From: CAIKBL01 sp050247235
GTDB lineage: Bacteria; Pseudomonadota; Gammaproteobacteria; Ga0077536
Reading direction: 5' to 3'
Assembly (NCBI GenBank): GCA_050247235.1
Contig: JBFWUN010000011.1
Span: forward strand, 37,312-101,311
DNA length: 64,000 bases
The position numbers and the translations under genes are program-made. Shown piece by piece: positions 28,919 through 38,157 of this stretch (position 1 is its first letter; every line of letters begins with the position of its first letter). The notes under the pieces were generated by a model that did not search any database, was not told the DNA's origin, and worked only from the letters and a program-made list of their open reading frames with translations.

Positions 28919-29692
28919 CTACTGCGCCGTCCACCCGCCGTCCACGGCCCACGCAGCGCCGCGCACGTTGTCCGCGGCCGGTGAACACAGGAACACGGCG
29001 AGTTCGCCGATCTGCCCGGGGGTCGTGAAGGCAAGCGAGGGCTGCTTCTCGGCGAGCAGTTCGCGACTCGCCTGTTCGACGGAGATCCCGGCGTGGCGCG
29101 CGCGTGCATCGATCTGCTGCTGCACCAGCGGCGTCAGCACCCAGCCGGGACAGATTGCGTTCACCGTGATGCCGGTGGTCGCGTTCTCGAGCGCGAGCGC
29201 CTTGGTGAGGCCGACGATGCCATGCTTCGCGGCCACGTACGCCGACTTGCCGGCAGAGGCCACCAGGCCGTGCGTGGAGGCGATGTTGACGATGCGGCCC
29301 CAGCCGCGCGCCTGCATCCCCGGCAGCGCGAGTCGTGCCGTGTGAAACGCGGCGCTGAGGTTGATGGCGATGATGGCATCCCAGCGCTCCACCGGGAAAT
29401 TCTCGACGTTCGCCACGTGCTGGATGCCGGCATTGTTGACGAGAACGTCGATTGCACCGAAGCGTTCCTCGGCGTGGCGGATCAGCGCTTCGATCTCCGC
29501 CGGGCTGCGCATGTCGGCGCCGTGATGCTCGACGCGCACGCCGAGCGCGGCGAGTTCACCGCGCACGGCCTCCACGTCCCCGAAACCGTTGATGACGAGG
29601 TTCATGCCCTGTCCGCCGAGCGCACGCGCGATGCCGAGCCCGATGCCGCTGGTGGAGCCGGTAATGACGGCGGTTCTTCCGACGAGTTTCAT
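28919..29692 (-). CDS. bdhA: D-3-hydroxybutyrate dehydrogenase
   Basis: 257 residues, classical SDR. GSTSGIG at about 12-18, VNNAGIQHV, STHGLVASAGKSAYVAAKHG with catalytic Ser/Tyr/Lys, and CPGWVLTPLVQQQI, the substrate-loop sequence characteristic of bacterial 3-hydroxybutyrate dehydrogenases. It oxidises D-3-hydroxybutyrate to acetoacetate with NAD. It lies less than 1 kb from an intracellular PHA depolymerase, which releases its substrate, so the two genes describe PHB mobilisation. It probably shares a transcript with the downstream tautomerase. Confidence 0.9.
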   Translation of the reverse strand: MKLVGRTAVITGSTSGIGLGIARALGGQGMNLVINGFGDVEAVRGELAALGVRVEHHGADMRSPAEIEALIRHAEERFGAIDVLVNNAGIQHVANVENFPVERWDAIIAINLSAAFHTARLALPGMQARGWGRIVNIASTHGLVASAGKSAYVAAKHGIVGLTKALALENATTGITVNAICPGWVLTPLVQQQIDARARHAGISVEQASRELLAEKQPSLAFTTPGQIGELAVFLCSPAADNVRGAAWAVDGGWTAQ

Positions 29693-29756
29693 CTGCGTTC
29701 CCCGGTCTGACGATGAGAGGCGCTTGCGGGACGTTCCGGATACATCGGGCGCGCGC

Positions 29757-30413
29757 TCAAAATTCGACTTCGAGTTCGACCACCACGTCCGGCTCCTGCA
29801 GCGCCGCCGCGGTCCATTCCGCGAGCAGCGGCCACGCGAATACCTGCGCGCAGTACGCCTGCGACGTGGGGCTCAGGGCAACGTCATAGGTGCGGAAGCG
29901 CGTGCACACCGGGGCGTACATCGCATCCGCAAGCGTCGGTTCGGCCCCGAACAGCCACGGACCTCCGTAACGCGCCAGGCAGTCCGTCCAGATCTCCTCG
30001 ACGCGCGCGATGTCCGGACGCGCCCCGGCGAAAATCTTGAACCGCGCGTGACGCGCCTTCAGGTTCATCGGCAGCGCGGAACGCAGGTTGTAGAACCCGC
30101 TGTGCATTTCCCCAGACACCGCGCGGCAGTGCGCGCGCGCCACGCGGTCCGCCGGCAGCAGGTGCGCGTCCGGCATCGCTTCCACCAGGTACTCGGCGAT
30201 CGCGAGCGTGTCCCACACCGCGACGCCGGCATGTTCCAGGCGGGGAGATCGCTCGCTGGACGACAGAAGCAGCAGATCCTGCCGATGATCCGGATCGTCG
30301 ATGTCGACGCGGACCTCGTCGAAGTCGAGGCCGGCCATCCGGCACAGCAGCCAGGCGCGCAGCGACCACGACGAGTAGTTCTTGGACGAGAGGGTGAGTT
30401 GTGCTCGGGCCAT
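29757..30413 (-). CDS. Glutathione S-transferase family protein
   Basis: 218 residues starting MARAQLTLSSKNYSSWSLRA at ATG 30413 (an upstream Met is unlikely). The SSKNYSSWSLRAWLLCRM block supplies the catalytic Ser/Tyr of the thioredoxin-like N-terminal domain and is typical of a proteobacterial GST branch. AVWDTLAIAEYLVE is the glutathione-binding Glu/Ser turn region. The C-terminal helical domain contains LFGAEPTLADAMYAPV (N-capping box). It should conjugate or remove groups with glutathione; substrate unknown. Divergent from phaZ. Confidence 0.86.
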   Translation of the reverse strand: MARAQLTLSSKNYSSWSLRAWLLCRMAGLDFDEVRVDIDDPDHRQDLLLLSSSERSPRLEHAGVAVWDTLAIAEYLVEAMPDAHLLPADRVARAHCRAVSGEMHSGFYNLRSALPMNLKARHARFKIFAGARPDIARVEEIWTDCLARYGGPWLFGAEPTLADAMYAPVCTRFRTYDVALSPTSQAYCAQVFAWPLLAEWTAAALQEPDVVVELEVEF

Positions 30414-30520
30414 CGGGGATGCGCTCGATTGCGGGCTTGCCGACAGTTTCTCGCAGCGCAACAATGGCCGCCAGCTTTATTTCGCTGCGCTGCGCGGCCC
30501 ATCACCCCCGGCGGGACCTG

Positions 30521-31735
30521 ATGCTCTATCACGGATACCAGTTTCACGATGACCTGATCGATCCCTTCCGCTGGTTCGCGCGCGAAATGCGGGCGTGGAC
30601 CACGTGGTCGGACTGGGGATTCGCCGGGGCCGCCCAACGCTGGTGCGCGGCGGGGCTCGAGATGCTCGCGCGCTTCGAGTTGTCGCATGTCCGGCCGGCA
30701 TTCGGAATCCGGCACGTGTCCACCCCGGACGGCGACCTGCCCGTCACCGAGGAGACGGCGCTCGCGCTGCCGTTCGGCCGCCTGCTGCACTTCCGCAAAC
30801 CCCAGCTCACGCCGCAGCCCCGGGTCCTGGTGGTGGCCCCGTTATCCGGACATTTTTCCACCCTGCTCCGCGGCACCGTGGAGACCCTGCTGCCCGACCA
30901 CGAGGTCTATCTCACGGACTGGGCCAACGCGCGCGACGTGCCGCACGCCGCCGGCCGCTTCGGCGTGGAGGACTACATCGAGTACCTGGTCCGGTTCATG
31001 GAAGCCATCGGCCCCGGCGGCCACGTGCTCGCGGTGTGCCAGCCGTGCGTGCAGACGCTCGCCGCGGTCGCCGTGATGTCCGCCACGCGCAACCCCGCCA
31101 CGCCGCGTTCGATGACCCTGATGGCCGGCCCCGTCGATCCGCGCGAGAGCCCGACGGAGGTGAACCGGCTGGCGACCGAGCGGCCGCTGTCGTGGTTCGA
31201 GAGCACGCTGATCTCCCCGGTCCCCGCCCGGCATCCCGGCGCGGGCCGCCGCGTCTACCCGGGCTTCCTGCAGCTGGTGGCATTCATGTCGATGAACATG
31301 GATCGGCATCGCGACGCCCACCGCCGGATGTTCATGCACCTCGCGCAGGGCGAGCACACCGAGGCCGAGCGCATCAAGACGTTCTACGACGAGTACTTCG
31401 CGGTGCTGGACCTGACCGCCGAGTTCTACCTCGAGACCGTCGAGTGGGTGTTCCAGCAGGCGCGTCTCGCCAGGGGCGAGCTCACGTTCCGCGGCGAGCG
31501 GGTGGACCCCGCGGCGATTCGCCACACCGCGCTGCTCACGGTGGAAGGCGGCCGCGACGACATCTGCGGACTCGGCCAGACCGCCGCCGCGCACGATCTC
31601 TGCCGCGCGCTGCGCCCGCACCTGCGGCGGCATCACCTGCAGGCGAACGTCGGCCACTACGGGGTGTTCAACGGCAAGCGCTGGGAGCGCGAGATCTACC
31701 CGGTGGTGCGCAACGTGATCCTGTCGATGGAATGA
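30521..31735 (+). CDS. phaZ: Intracellular polyhydroxyalkanoate depolymerase
   Basis: 404 residues starting MLYHGYQFHDDLIDPFRWFA, the conserved opening of intracellular PhaZ. The nucleophile motif is CQPCVQ with Cys176, matching the cysteine nucleophile of the Ralstonia-type intracellular depolymerase rather than a serine lipase box. A likely acid lies in VEGGRDDICG and the His in NVGHYGVFNGKRW. It cleaves amorphous storage polyester granules to 3-hydroxybutyrate units. No signal peptide, as expected. It pairs functionally with bdhA at 28919. Confidence 0.92.
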   Translation: MLYHGYQFHDDLIDPFRWFAREMRAWTTWSDWGFAGAAQRWCAAGLEMLARFELSHVRPAFGIRHVSTPDGDLPVTEETALALPFGRLLHFRKPQLTPQPRVLVVAPLSGHFSTLLRGTVETLLPDHEVYLTDWANARDVPHAAGRFGVEDYIEYLVRFMEAIGPGGHVLAVCQPCVQTLAAVAVMSATRNPATPRSMTLMAGPVDPRESPTEVNRLATERPLSWFESTLISPVPARHPGAGRRVYPGFLQLVAFMSMNMDRHRDAHRRMFMHLAQGEHTEAERIKTFYDEYFAVLDLTAEFYLETVEWVFQQARLARGELTFRGERVDPAAIRHTALLTVEGGRDDICGLGQTAAAHDLCRALRPHLRRHHLQANVGHYGVFNGKRWEREIYPVVRNVILSME

Positions 31736-31738
31736 GGC

Positions 31739-32326
31739 TTATGTCGCGAGGCCGCCGAACGGGTATTCGCGCAGCACGGTATAGCGTGCCCCGGCGGGAT
31801 CGAGATCGCTGCGATAGAGACGCATGCTGGCCAGCGTGAACGGCGGCGAGTCCTCCACTTGAACGTGATCGAACACCGTCCGGACGTGCGCGAGATCACG
31901 CCGTGACGGATTGCGCAGCCGCATCACGCTGAGGTGCGCGAGAAACGGCCGGTCGGGCGCACCGAAGTCCGGCGTGAGCGCGGCCGTCACCGCGGCGGCA
32001 ACTTCCCCCAGCGCGGCGCCGCCATCGAGGCCGAGCGCGATGACCCCGGCGCGCGGCCAGGAAGGCAGCGCGAGCGGCGCGCGCCAGTGGCACGTGGGCG
32101 CGACGAGCGCCGCCGCGACGGGACGCAGCAGCGCGTCCAGAGTCTCCGGTGCCGCTCCCTGCAGCGCGCCGAAGAAGCGCAACGTCACGTGCCAGTGCGC
32201 GGGCGGGATCCAGCGCAGGCTCCGCGACCGCACGTGCCGCCGCGCGTCCGCCAGCCGCTCGAACAACGCGTGCGCGTCATGCGCGGACAGCGGACAGGCC
32301 AGGAACGCGCGGGGGATGTCAGACAT
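31739..32326 (-). CDS. thpR: RNA 2',3'-cyclic phosphodiesterase
   Basis: 195 residues of the LigT/2H phosphoesterase fold. Both catalytic histidine motifs are visible: HVTLRF (His46/Thr48) and HLSVMRL (about residue 128). PRAFLACPLS at the start is the family's FFALxP strand. It hydrolyses 2',3'-cyclic phosphate ends of RNA. It lies tail to tail with phaZ, only three bases from its stop. Confidence 0.9.
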   Translation of the reverse strand: MSDIPRAFLACPLSAHDAHALFERLADARRHVRSRSLRWIPPAHWHVTLRFFGALQGAAPETLDALLRPVAAALVAPTCHWRAPLALPSWPRAGVIALGLDGGAALGEVAAAVTAALTPDFGAPDRPFLAHLSVMRLRNPSRRDLAHVRTVFDHVQVEDSPPFTLASMRLYRSDLDPAGARYTVLREYPFGGLAT

Positions 32327-32427
32327 CGCGAGTCGTCATCCAGGCGTACGGCGGGTTAGGCTGCCTCATCGTCGAGGGTCGCACCGCGCGGCGACCTGCG
32401 CTTTCGTCCATCGTCGGGAGCTTCTGC

Positions 32428-33192
32428 TTGATCATCCGCCGTATTGAACACGATCTCGGTAATGACCGCCTGCTCACCGTGCTGCTGCCCGAAGGATACG
32501 ACGGGGGCGATCGCGAATATCCGCTGCTGCTGTGCCTGGACGCGCAGTGGACACTCGGCACCGTCAGCGACACCGCGCTGATCCTCGGTCTGGCGCGGCT
32601 CGTGCCGCGGGTGATCGTGGCCGGTCTCGGCTGGCGCTGCACCGAGGTGCGCGACATCGTGGTCGCACGCTCGTACGCGTACACGCCAACCGCCGATACG
32701 TTCCCGCCCGAGGTGGTTCCGCCCGCGGATCGCGTGCTGGTGGCGGGTGGCGGGCCAGCCTTCCTGGAGGACCTGGCGGACGCGGTGCTCCCGCTGCTCG
32801 CGCGCACCTACCGGCTGGCGCCCCGCGGACGGACCCTGATCGGCCATTCGCTGTCCGGTCTCTTCGGACTCTATACGGCGTCCGTACGACCGGCGCTTTT
32901 CGACGGTTACGTGCTCGCGAGCCCGTCCGTGTGGTGGCACGACCGGGTCATCCTGTCCTGGCTGCGGGAATCACGCGACGTGGCCGGGCGCCTCTACGTG
33001 ACGATGGGTGAAGGCGAGCGCGTGATCGCGGGCTGCGCGATGATCGATACCGCGCATGCCGCGGCGGCGCTGCTGGGTGCGCGCAATCCCGGTCTCGTGA
33101 CGCGGTTCGACGTGCTGCCGGGCGAAATCCACCAGTCCACGATTGCGCCATCCGTGACGCGCGGACTCCGCTGGGTATTCGGCGAGGGGTAA
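32428..33192 (+). CDS. Alpha/beta-hydrolase (putative esterase, IroE/enterochelin esterase-like)
   Basis: 254 residues if translation begins at TTG 32428, supported by GGGAG eight bases upstream and by the start of homology (IRRIEHDLGNDRLLTVLLPE); no ATG lies in a sensible position. The YPLLLCLDAQWTLG strand, nucleophile motif GHSLSG (Ser141) and the C-terminal EIHQSTIAPSVTRGL with the His match COG2819-type hydrolases of the PF00756 fold. The substrate is unknown; relatives hydrolyse siderophore or other esters. The unusual start codon suggests low expression. Confidence 0.78.
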   Translation: MIIRRIEHDLGNDRLLTVLLPEGYDGGDREYPLLLCLDAQWTLGTVSDTALILGLARLVPRVIVAGLGWRCTEVRDIVVARSYAYTPTADTFPPEVVPPADRVLVAGGGPAFLEDLADAVLPLLARTYRLAPRGRTLIGHSLSGLFGLYTASVRPALFDGYVLASPSVWWHDRVILSWLRESRDVAGRLYVTMGEGERVIAGCAMIDTAHAAAALLGARNPGLVTRFDVLPGEIHQSTIAPSVTRGLRWVFGEG

Positions 33193-33258
33193 GCCCACGC
33201 GTTGACGCGGGAGCCCCACGTTCACGGGTCTTTCGCGAGCATCGAGCCCATCCGGGAC

Positions 33259-34467
33259 TCACGCACCGCGCAGCGCCGTGCGCCCCAGCACCTCGAGCGC
33301 CTGGTCGGTTGTCAGCGGATGGAACGGGCCGCTGCGGACGTCGCGGTAGAATCGTTCCAGCAGGTGGCCACGCCGGAAGCTGCCGCCCCCAACGAGCCGC
33401 ATCGCGATGTCCACCACCCTGATCGCGTTCTCCGTCGCGAGCACTTTCGGGATCTCGAGCACGGCGAGCCGTTCCTCCAGGTCGGACGGCAGGCCCTCGC
33501 CGGCATTCAACGCCTGTGCGGTGCGTTCGATCACGCTGGCCGCGGCTTCGATCAGGAGTCGCATTTCGCCCAGTCCCATCTGCACGCGTTGTGAATCGCG
33601 CAGCACCACGTCCTCGGCGCCTGCCACCGCGCCCAGCGATTTCCGGCGCAGGATCTCCACGGCCTCACGGTAGGCGCGCCGCGCGAGGCCCAGGTACACG
33701 GATGCGAAGCTCAAGGTCTGCCACTCGAGGTTCGCGAAGAGCCCGGGACGAAACGCGTCTGACACCACCGCATCCGCCGGTACGAACACGTTGTCCAGCA
33801 CCAGCGTGTCCGTACCGGTGGCGCGCATGCCGAGCGCATCCCAGGTGAGTTCGATGCGCACTCCGGACGCGTCCGCCGGGCACGCGAGCATCACTTCGTT
33901 CGCAGTGCGCTGCGCGAAGTCTGCCGGCAAGGTCCCGTCCGGCAGCGTGATGGTCGCGTTCAACGTGTGTACGTCTGCCGCGTGGCACAGCGTTGCCCAG
34001 GTTTTGCGCCCCGTGACCCGGTAACCGCCATCGACCGGCACCGCGAGCGTGTCCGCGAGGCCGATCACCCCTGCGCGGGTTTCACTGTACGCGCCGTCCA
34101 GCAGGTGTCCGTGGCGCACCACGCCGTCGAAGTACCGCGCCTGGTGCGCCTCGCGCCACATCCCGCGAAAGAACCCCACCACTGCGAGGTGCATGTTGAA
34201 CGCGAGCGTACAGGCCGGATCCCCTTCGGCCAGGATCTGCACGCAGCGCACGAACGTCCAGATGTCCGCGCCACGTCCGCCGAACCGCTTGGGCACCGTC
34301 AGCGCGGCGAGCCCGCTCGCGCGGAACTCCGCGGCAAGCGCCTGCGAGAACGCGTTCGCCTGATCGAGCTCAGCGCCGACCGCGGCGAAGCGCTCGGCCA
34401 TGCGGTGCGCGTCCGCGATTGCCGCGGCCTGCTCGGCGGGAGACATTTCGATGACATGTACGGACAC
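33259..34467 (-). CDS. Acyl-CoA dehydrogenase-family flavoprotein
   Basis: 402 residues with full acyl-CoA dehydrogenase length. Middle domain: HLLDGAYSETRAGV replaces the typical SEPxAGSD loop, then GYRVTGRKTWATLCHAADVH. C-terminal part: RAYREAVEILRRKSLG and the ending LVGGGSFRRGHLLERFYRDV, with Arg and Gly of the FAD-binding region. The altered loop suggests a non-standard substrate or a monooxygenase-like activity. It follows a LysR gene on the same strand by 54 bases, so the two are likely one transcript, divergent from the reductive-dehalogenase-like gene. Confidence 0.84.
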   Translation of the reverse strand: MSVHVIEMSPAEQAAAIADAHRMAERFAAVGAELDQANAFSQALAAEFRASGLAALTVPKRFGGRGADIWTFVRCVQILAEGDPACTLAFNMHLAVVGFFRGMWREAHQARYFDGVVRHGHLLDGAYSETRAGVIGLADTLAVPVDGGYRVTGRKTWATLCHAADVHTLNATITLPDGTLPADFAQRTANEVMLACPADASGVRIELTWDALGMRATGTDTLVLDNVFVPADAVVSDAFRPGLFANLEWQTLSFASVYLGLARRAYREAVEILRRKSLGAVAGAEDVVLRDSQRVQMGLGEMRLLIEAAASVIERTAQALNAGEGLPSDLEERLAVLEIPKVLATENAIRVVDIAMRLVGGGSFRRGHLLERFYRDVRSGPFHPLTTDQALEVLGRTALRGA

Positions 34468-34521
34468 TTCCGGGCTCCTGCTGCTGGATGAAGACGCGTT
34501 GAATCAGGTTGTCCGTCGTGC

Positions 34522-35412
34522 TCAGCGGGCCGCGGCGCGCCCGTCGAACAGGGACCGATCGCGTTCAAACTGTTCCGCCAGCCACGTGTGCGCCGTGCGC
34601 ACCGGCGCCAGGCGGCGTTCCCGGCGCTCGGCGACGAGCCAGACTTCACGGAGCGTCACCGGATCCGTCAAGCGCTGCAAGCCCGCGTCAACGCTGTCTG
34701 CCGCGTAACAGGGCAGCACCGCGACGCCAAGGCCGGCGCGCGCCGCATCGAACGTGGCAGCCCCGACGGTGGTGCGCAGCGCGATGCGCGCCGGGCCGGC
34801 GAGCCGCCGCCGCCACTGCGCCTCCGGCAGGTGTTCAAAGCGATGCTCGTACGCGATCCACGGCCACGTGGCCGGGTCCGCACTCAGTGTGTGCGCGAGG
34901 CGTGCTTGCGCGTACGCGGCGTAACCCACCCGCGCCAGTCGTCGGGCCACCAGGCTGCCGGCCTCCGGCCTGACCATGCGCAGCGCGAGATCCGCTTCGC
35001 GCTGCATGAGATCCGCATGCGCGGTGTCGGCGATGAGTTCAAGCGTCAGCCCGGGCCAGCGCGCGGTGAACGCGTGCAGGCGCGGCAACAGGTAGTGGCT
35101 CAGGAGCGACCCGACCGCCGACACGCGCACCGTGCCGCCGGGTTCCCCTTCCACGCCGGCACTGACGGCTTCGATCTCGCGCAGCGCCCGCTCGGCATCC
35201 GCCGCGTGACGCAACGCCGCCTGCCCCGCCGCGGTCGGTACCAGCCGGCCGTCGAGCCGCTCGAACAGGCAGCTGCCGAGCGCGCGTTCGATCGCGGCGA
35301 GCCGCCGCGCCACCGTGGTGGCATCCACCCGCGTGGCCTTCGCTGCACCGGCCAGGGTACCCGCACGCGCCGCGGCAAGCAGGTAACGAACGTCGTTCCA
35401 GTTCCAGTTCAT
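34522..35412 (-). CDS. LysR-family transcriptional regulator
   Basis: 296 residues from ATG 35412 (MNWNWNDVRYLLAAARAGTL), the usual LysR opening; the frame upstream is not used. Winged helix-turn-helix at 1-65 with AAKATRVDATTVARRLAAIE and LFERLDGRLVPTAAG, then a substrate-binding domain of two lobes (TVRVSAVGSLLSHYLLPRLH; GLGVAVLPCYAADS). It should sense a small molecule and control the divergent gene at 35619 and probably itself; the 206 bases between them would hold the binding site. No clear T-N11-A repeat was picked out by eye. Confidence 0.9.
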   Translation of the reverse strand: MNWNWNDVRYLLAAARAGTLAGAAKATRVDATTVARRLAAIERALGSCLFERLDGRLVPTAAGQAALRHAADAERALREIEAVSAGVEGEPGGTVRVSAVGSLLSHYLLPRLHAFTARWPGLTLELIADTAHADLMQREADLALRMVRPEAGSLVARRLARVGYAAYAQARLAHTLSADPATWPWIAYEHRFEHLPEAQWRRRLAGPARIALRTTVGAATFDAARAGLGVAVLPCYAADSVDAGLQRLTDPVTLREVWLVAERRERRLAPVRTAHTWLAEQFERDRSLFDGRAAAR

Positions 35413-35618
35413 GCGGGTGCGGGGCTGCAGGTCTGCAGGTTGGGCCTGCAATGCTATCCGTTCAGCGCGAAGGGGGACAACGCTAGACTCCCCGTGACCC
35501 GGACGCGCGGACTTTCCGCACGAGACCGCGACATGGCGCGCGCGATGCCGAGATGTCAGACCACCGCGCTGCCGCGCCATGTGACGCGCCGTGTGTACTT
35601 GTCCCAAGGAGTGCCACC

Positions 35619-37826
35619 GTGATCAAGCTGTTCTCCCACCGTGACCGCGCTGTTCATCTGGGCGCCTTTCCACTCGAGCGACTCGCGCGCGCGACCACAA
35701 CGGCCGCCGCACCACGACTTCCCGCGACCGGCCCCCTGCCCGGCGACAATCCGTCGCGCCCGCATTCGCTCCGCCACGCGCTGCGCGATTACCTCGAACT
35801 GATGGACCGCCTGCGCAGCGGCGCGCCGGCACCCACGCGTGCCCCGATCCCGGACGAACCCGCGGTCCGCGCGGACCATCTCCAGGCGGCGTGCTATTAC
35901 CTGGATGCCTCGATGGCCGCGACCTGCCGGATACCCGCCCATGCGTGGAGTGCAACACCTCGCGTCAACACGGCACTGCGCGACGTGCAGGAACGGCAGT
36001 ACGGGGCCGGCGCGGCCGACAACGTGATGGCGGAAATCGCCGTGCGCGAGGGCCGGGAAGCCTGGCGACAGCCCGAAGCCACGTTCGTTCCCGGGACCCA
36101 TGACTACGCGCTCGTGATACTGCACGAGTATCCACGCGATCCCGACACCGCGGAGCCTGGAGGGGCGTGGATCCAGGGGATGCAGATCGAACGAGCCGCG
36201 CTGCGCGGTGCCGAGGTGGGCGCGGTGATGGCGAATTACCTCCGCATGCTCGGCTACGAGGCGCGCCTGCACACCATCACCACCGGCGAACTGGAACTCG
36301 ATGCGATGGGCATCGCCGCCGGGCTGACCGCGCCGTCCGCGGAGGCTGGGCGACGACCCGGCAACCCGTTCGTCGGTGAGCGGTACGGGATCGTCGTCGT
36401 CAGCACCACGCTCGAACTGGCGGATGCCGCGCCGCTCTCCTCTCCCCGCGCCGGCCGCGACTTCCGGTGGTGGCTCGGTGTCGGCGGTACGCGCCCGGGT
36501 TATGCAGGGGCGCCGTTTGCACGCCGTCCGTACCACCTGGGGCCGTACCCGATGGAGAAAGTGCGCGGCGTGGATAACCCGACGACCCGCATCGATGTTG
36601 CCGACGTTCCGCGCGTCCCCAAGCGTCACGACATGTTCATCCGCGCCGCGATGGGCGATCTCGGCGACAAGGCGCAGAAGGAACTGCAGAACTTCCGGAT
36701 GATCACCAAGTCACCGTTCGGTCACGCGATGATCCCGGTGTTGGGCGGGATGGTGCCGTTGCAATACGGCACCACTGCTGAAACCGTGACGCCCGGATAC
36801 GAGGATCCGAAGCGCAACGCGGAATTCGTCAAGGCCGCGCTCTACTACCTCGGCGCGGACATGGTCGGAATCTGCGAGATCCCGCGCTACGCATGGTATT
36901 CGCACAATACGGACGGCTCGCCGATCGAGCCCTACCACCGTTATGCGATCGTCATCCTGATCGACCAGGGCTACGAAACCATGGAGGGCGCGAGCGGCGA
37001 TGACTGGATTTCAGGCGCGCAGTCGATGCGTGCCTACCTCCGCGCCCAGCTGGTAGGCGGCGTCCTCGGCGCGCAGTTGCGGCGGCTCGGTTACTCGGCG
37101 CGCGGCCACTCCGTGATGGACCAGGACGTGCTGCACATCCCGTTGATACTGCAGGCGGGTCTCGGCGAACTCTCCCGTATCGGCGAGCTCGTGCTCAATC
37201 CGTTCGTCGGTCCACGCTTCAAGTCCGGCATCGTGACCACCGACCTGCCGCTGATGCCGGATCGACCGATCGACTTCGGTCTGCAGGATTTCTGCGCGAA
37301 GTGCACCAAGTGCGCCCGGGAGTGTCCGTGCGCGGCGATTCCATTCGGCGACAAGATCCTGTTCAACAGTTACGAGATGTGGAAACCCGACGTCGAGAAG
37401 TGTGCGCGTTACCGCATCACCAACGCTGCCGGATCGATGTGCGGGCGCTGCATGAAGACATGCCCGTGGAACGTCGAGGGCGTACTAAGCGAAGCGCCGT
37501 TCCGCTGGGCCGCGATGCACCTTCCGTTCGCGCGTCGATCGATTGCGCGACTCGACGACAAGGTGGGCAACGGCCGAATCAATCCGCGCAAGAAATGGTG
37601 GTGGGATCTCGATACGGACCAGGACGGGCGCATCATCCCGGCCCGCAAGACCAACGAGCGCCAGCTCGTGTTCCGGCCGCCGCTCGGCGCCGAGGAACAG
37701 AAGCTCGCGTGCTACCCCCCGGATCTCGCGCCGGGCGCCGACGCGGCCTCACCGACACCTCCCGATCGTCGCGCGGGCATGGAGCGCTACGCGACAGCAC
37801 GCGCGTCGACCCGCCCCAGGAGCTGA
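35619..37826 (+). CDS. Soluble reductive-dehalogenase-like protein with duplicated core domain
   Basis: 735 residues from GTG 35619; AAGGAG seven bases upstream decides this start. No Tat signal and no RdhB anchor gene nearby, unlike respiratory enzymes, so it is cytoplasmic like the catabolic NpRdhA/BhbA class. Two copies of the cobalamin-binding nitroreductase-like fold are visible: residues about 85-290 and 399-545, sharing AACYYLDASMAATCRIPAHAW against AALYYLGADMVGICEIPRYAW, and NYLRMLGYEARLHT against QLRRLGYSARGHS. Only the second copy is followed by cluster cysteines: C559, C562, C565, C569 (CX2CX2CX3C) and C595, C608, C611, C615 (CX12CX2CX3C), as in RdhA. Tyr424 or Tyr427 could be the catalytic acid. 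Halide removal from an aromatic is the likely but unproven reaction. Divergent from LysR. Confidence 0.9.
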   Translation: MIKLFSHRDRAVHLGAFPLERLARATTTAAAPRLPATGPLPGDNPSRPHSLRHALRDYLELMDRLRSGAPAPTRAPIPDEPAVRADHLQAACYYLDASMAATCRIPAHAWSATPRVNTALRDVQERQYGAGAADNVMAEIAVREGREAWRQPEATFVPGTHDYALVILHEYPRDPDTAEPGGAWIQGMQIERAALRGAEVGAVMANYLRMLGYEARLHTITTGELELDAMGIAAGLTAPSAEAGRRPGNPFVGERYGIVVVSTTLELADAAPLSSPRAGRDFRWWLGVGGTRPGYAGAPFARRPYHLGPYPMEKVRGVDNPTTRIDVADVPRVPKRHDMFIRAAMGDLGDKAQKELQNFRMITKSPFGHAMIPVLGGMVPLQYGTTAETVTPGYEDPKRNAEFVKAALYYLGADMVGICEIPRYAWYSHNTDGSPIEPYHRYAIVILIDQGYETMEGASGDDWISGAQSMRAYLRAQLVGGVLGAQLRRLGYSARGHSVMDQDVLHIPLILQAGLGELSRIGELVLNPFVGPRFKSGIVTTDLPLMPDRPIDFGLQDFCAKCTKCARECPCAAIPFGDKILFNSYEMWKPDVEKCARYRITNAAGSMCGRCMKTCPWNVEGVLSEAPFRWAAMHLPFARRSIARLDDKVGNGRINPRKKWWWDLDTDQDGRIIPARKTNERQLVFRPPLGAEEQKLACYPPDLAPGADAASPTPPDRRAGMERYATARASTRPRS

Positions 37827-37944
37827 CCGCCGACCGCGAGGTAGAACTGCCAGTCTGCCTGCCTTCTCCGGAACGTCGTTGCAAGGGACTGCACCGTCCG
37901 CTCGATCCCACCCGCCTGCCGTGCTCGCGGACACGGCAAGGGCG

Positions 37945-38127
37945 ATGGCGCTGCTCAGCGAAGCGGCGCGACAGCACAGGAAAAAGGAAGCGCTGGAGAT
38001 CCTGGCCGCGCAGGCGAGCCAGGGATCGGTGGTGGACTGGCCAGCAGTGTGTGCCGCGTTCGATCGGCTGCTGCGATCCGGATCGCACGACCGGTCGCGC
38101 ACATCGCAGGAACCACCGCCGCGCTGA
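37945..38127 (+). CDS. Possible small hypothetical protein, 60 aa
   Basis: Weakly supported. The frame from ATG 37945 (MALLSEAARQHRKKEALEIL...) reads as a plausible helical, Ala/Arg-rich peptide, and an in-frame GTG at 37921 would lengthen it by eight residues. There is no clear ribosome site and no recognised family. It lies 118 bases downstream of the dehalogenase-like gene on the same strand. The rest of the 37827-38148 gap shows nothing else. Confidence 0.3.
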   Translation: MALLSEAARQHRKKEALEILAAQASQGSVVDWPAVCAAFDRLLRSGSHDRSRTSQEPPPR

Positions 38128-38157
38128 AACGCCGGGTGCTCCCGCGACTCAGCGCGG
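38119..38157. terminator. Possible bidirectional hairpin between convergent genes
   Basis: CCGCGCTGA at 38119-38127 is the exact reverse complement of TCAGCGCGG at 38149-38157, with a 21-base loop. The two arms contain the stop codons of the converging frames (TGA at 38125-38127 on plus, TCA at 38149-38151 on minus). No U-tract follows on either side, so rho-independent termination is only a possibility. Confidence 0.35.
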
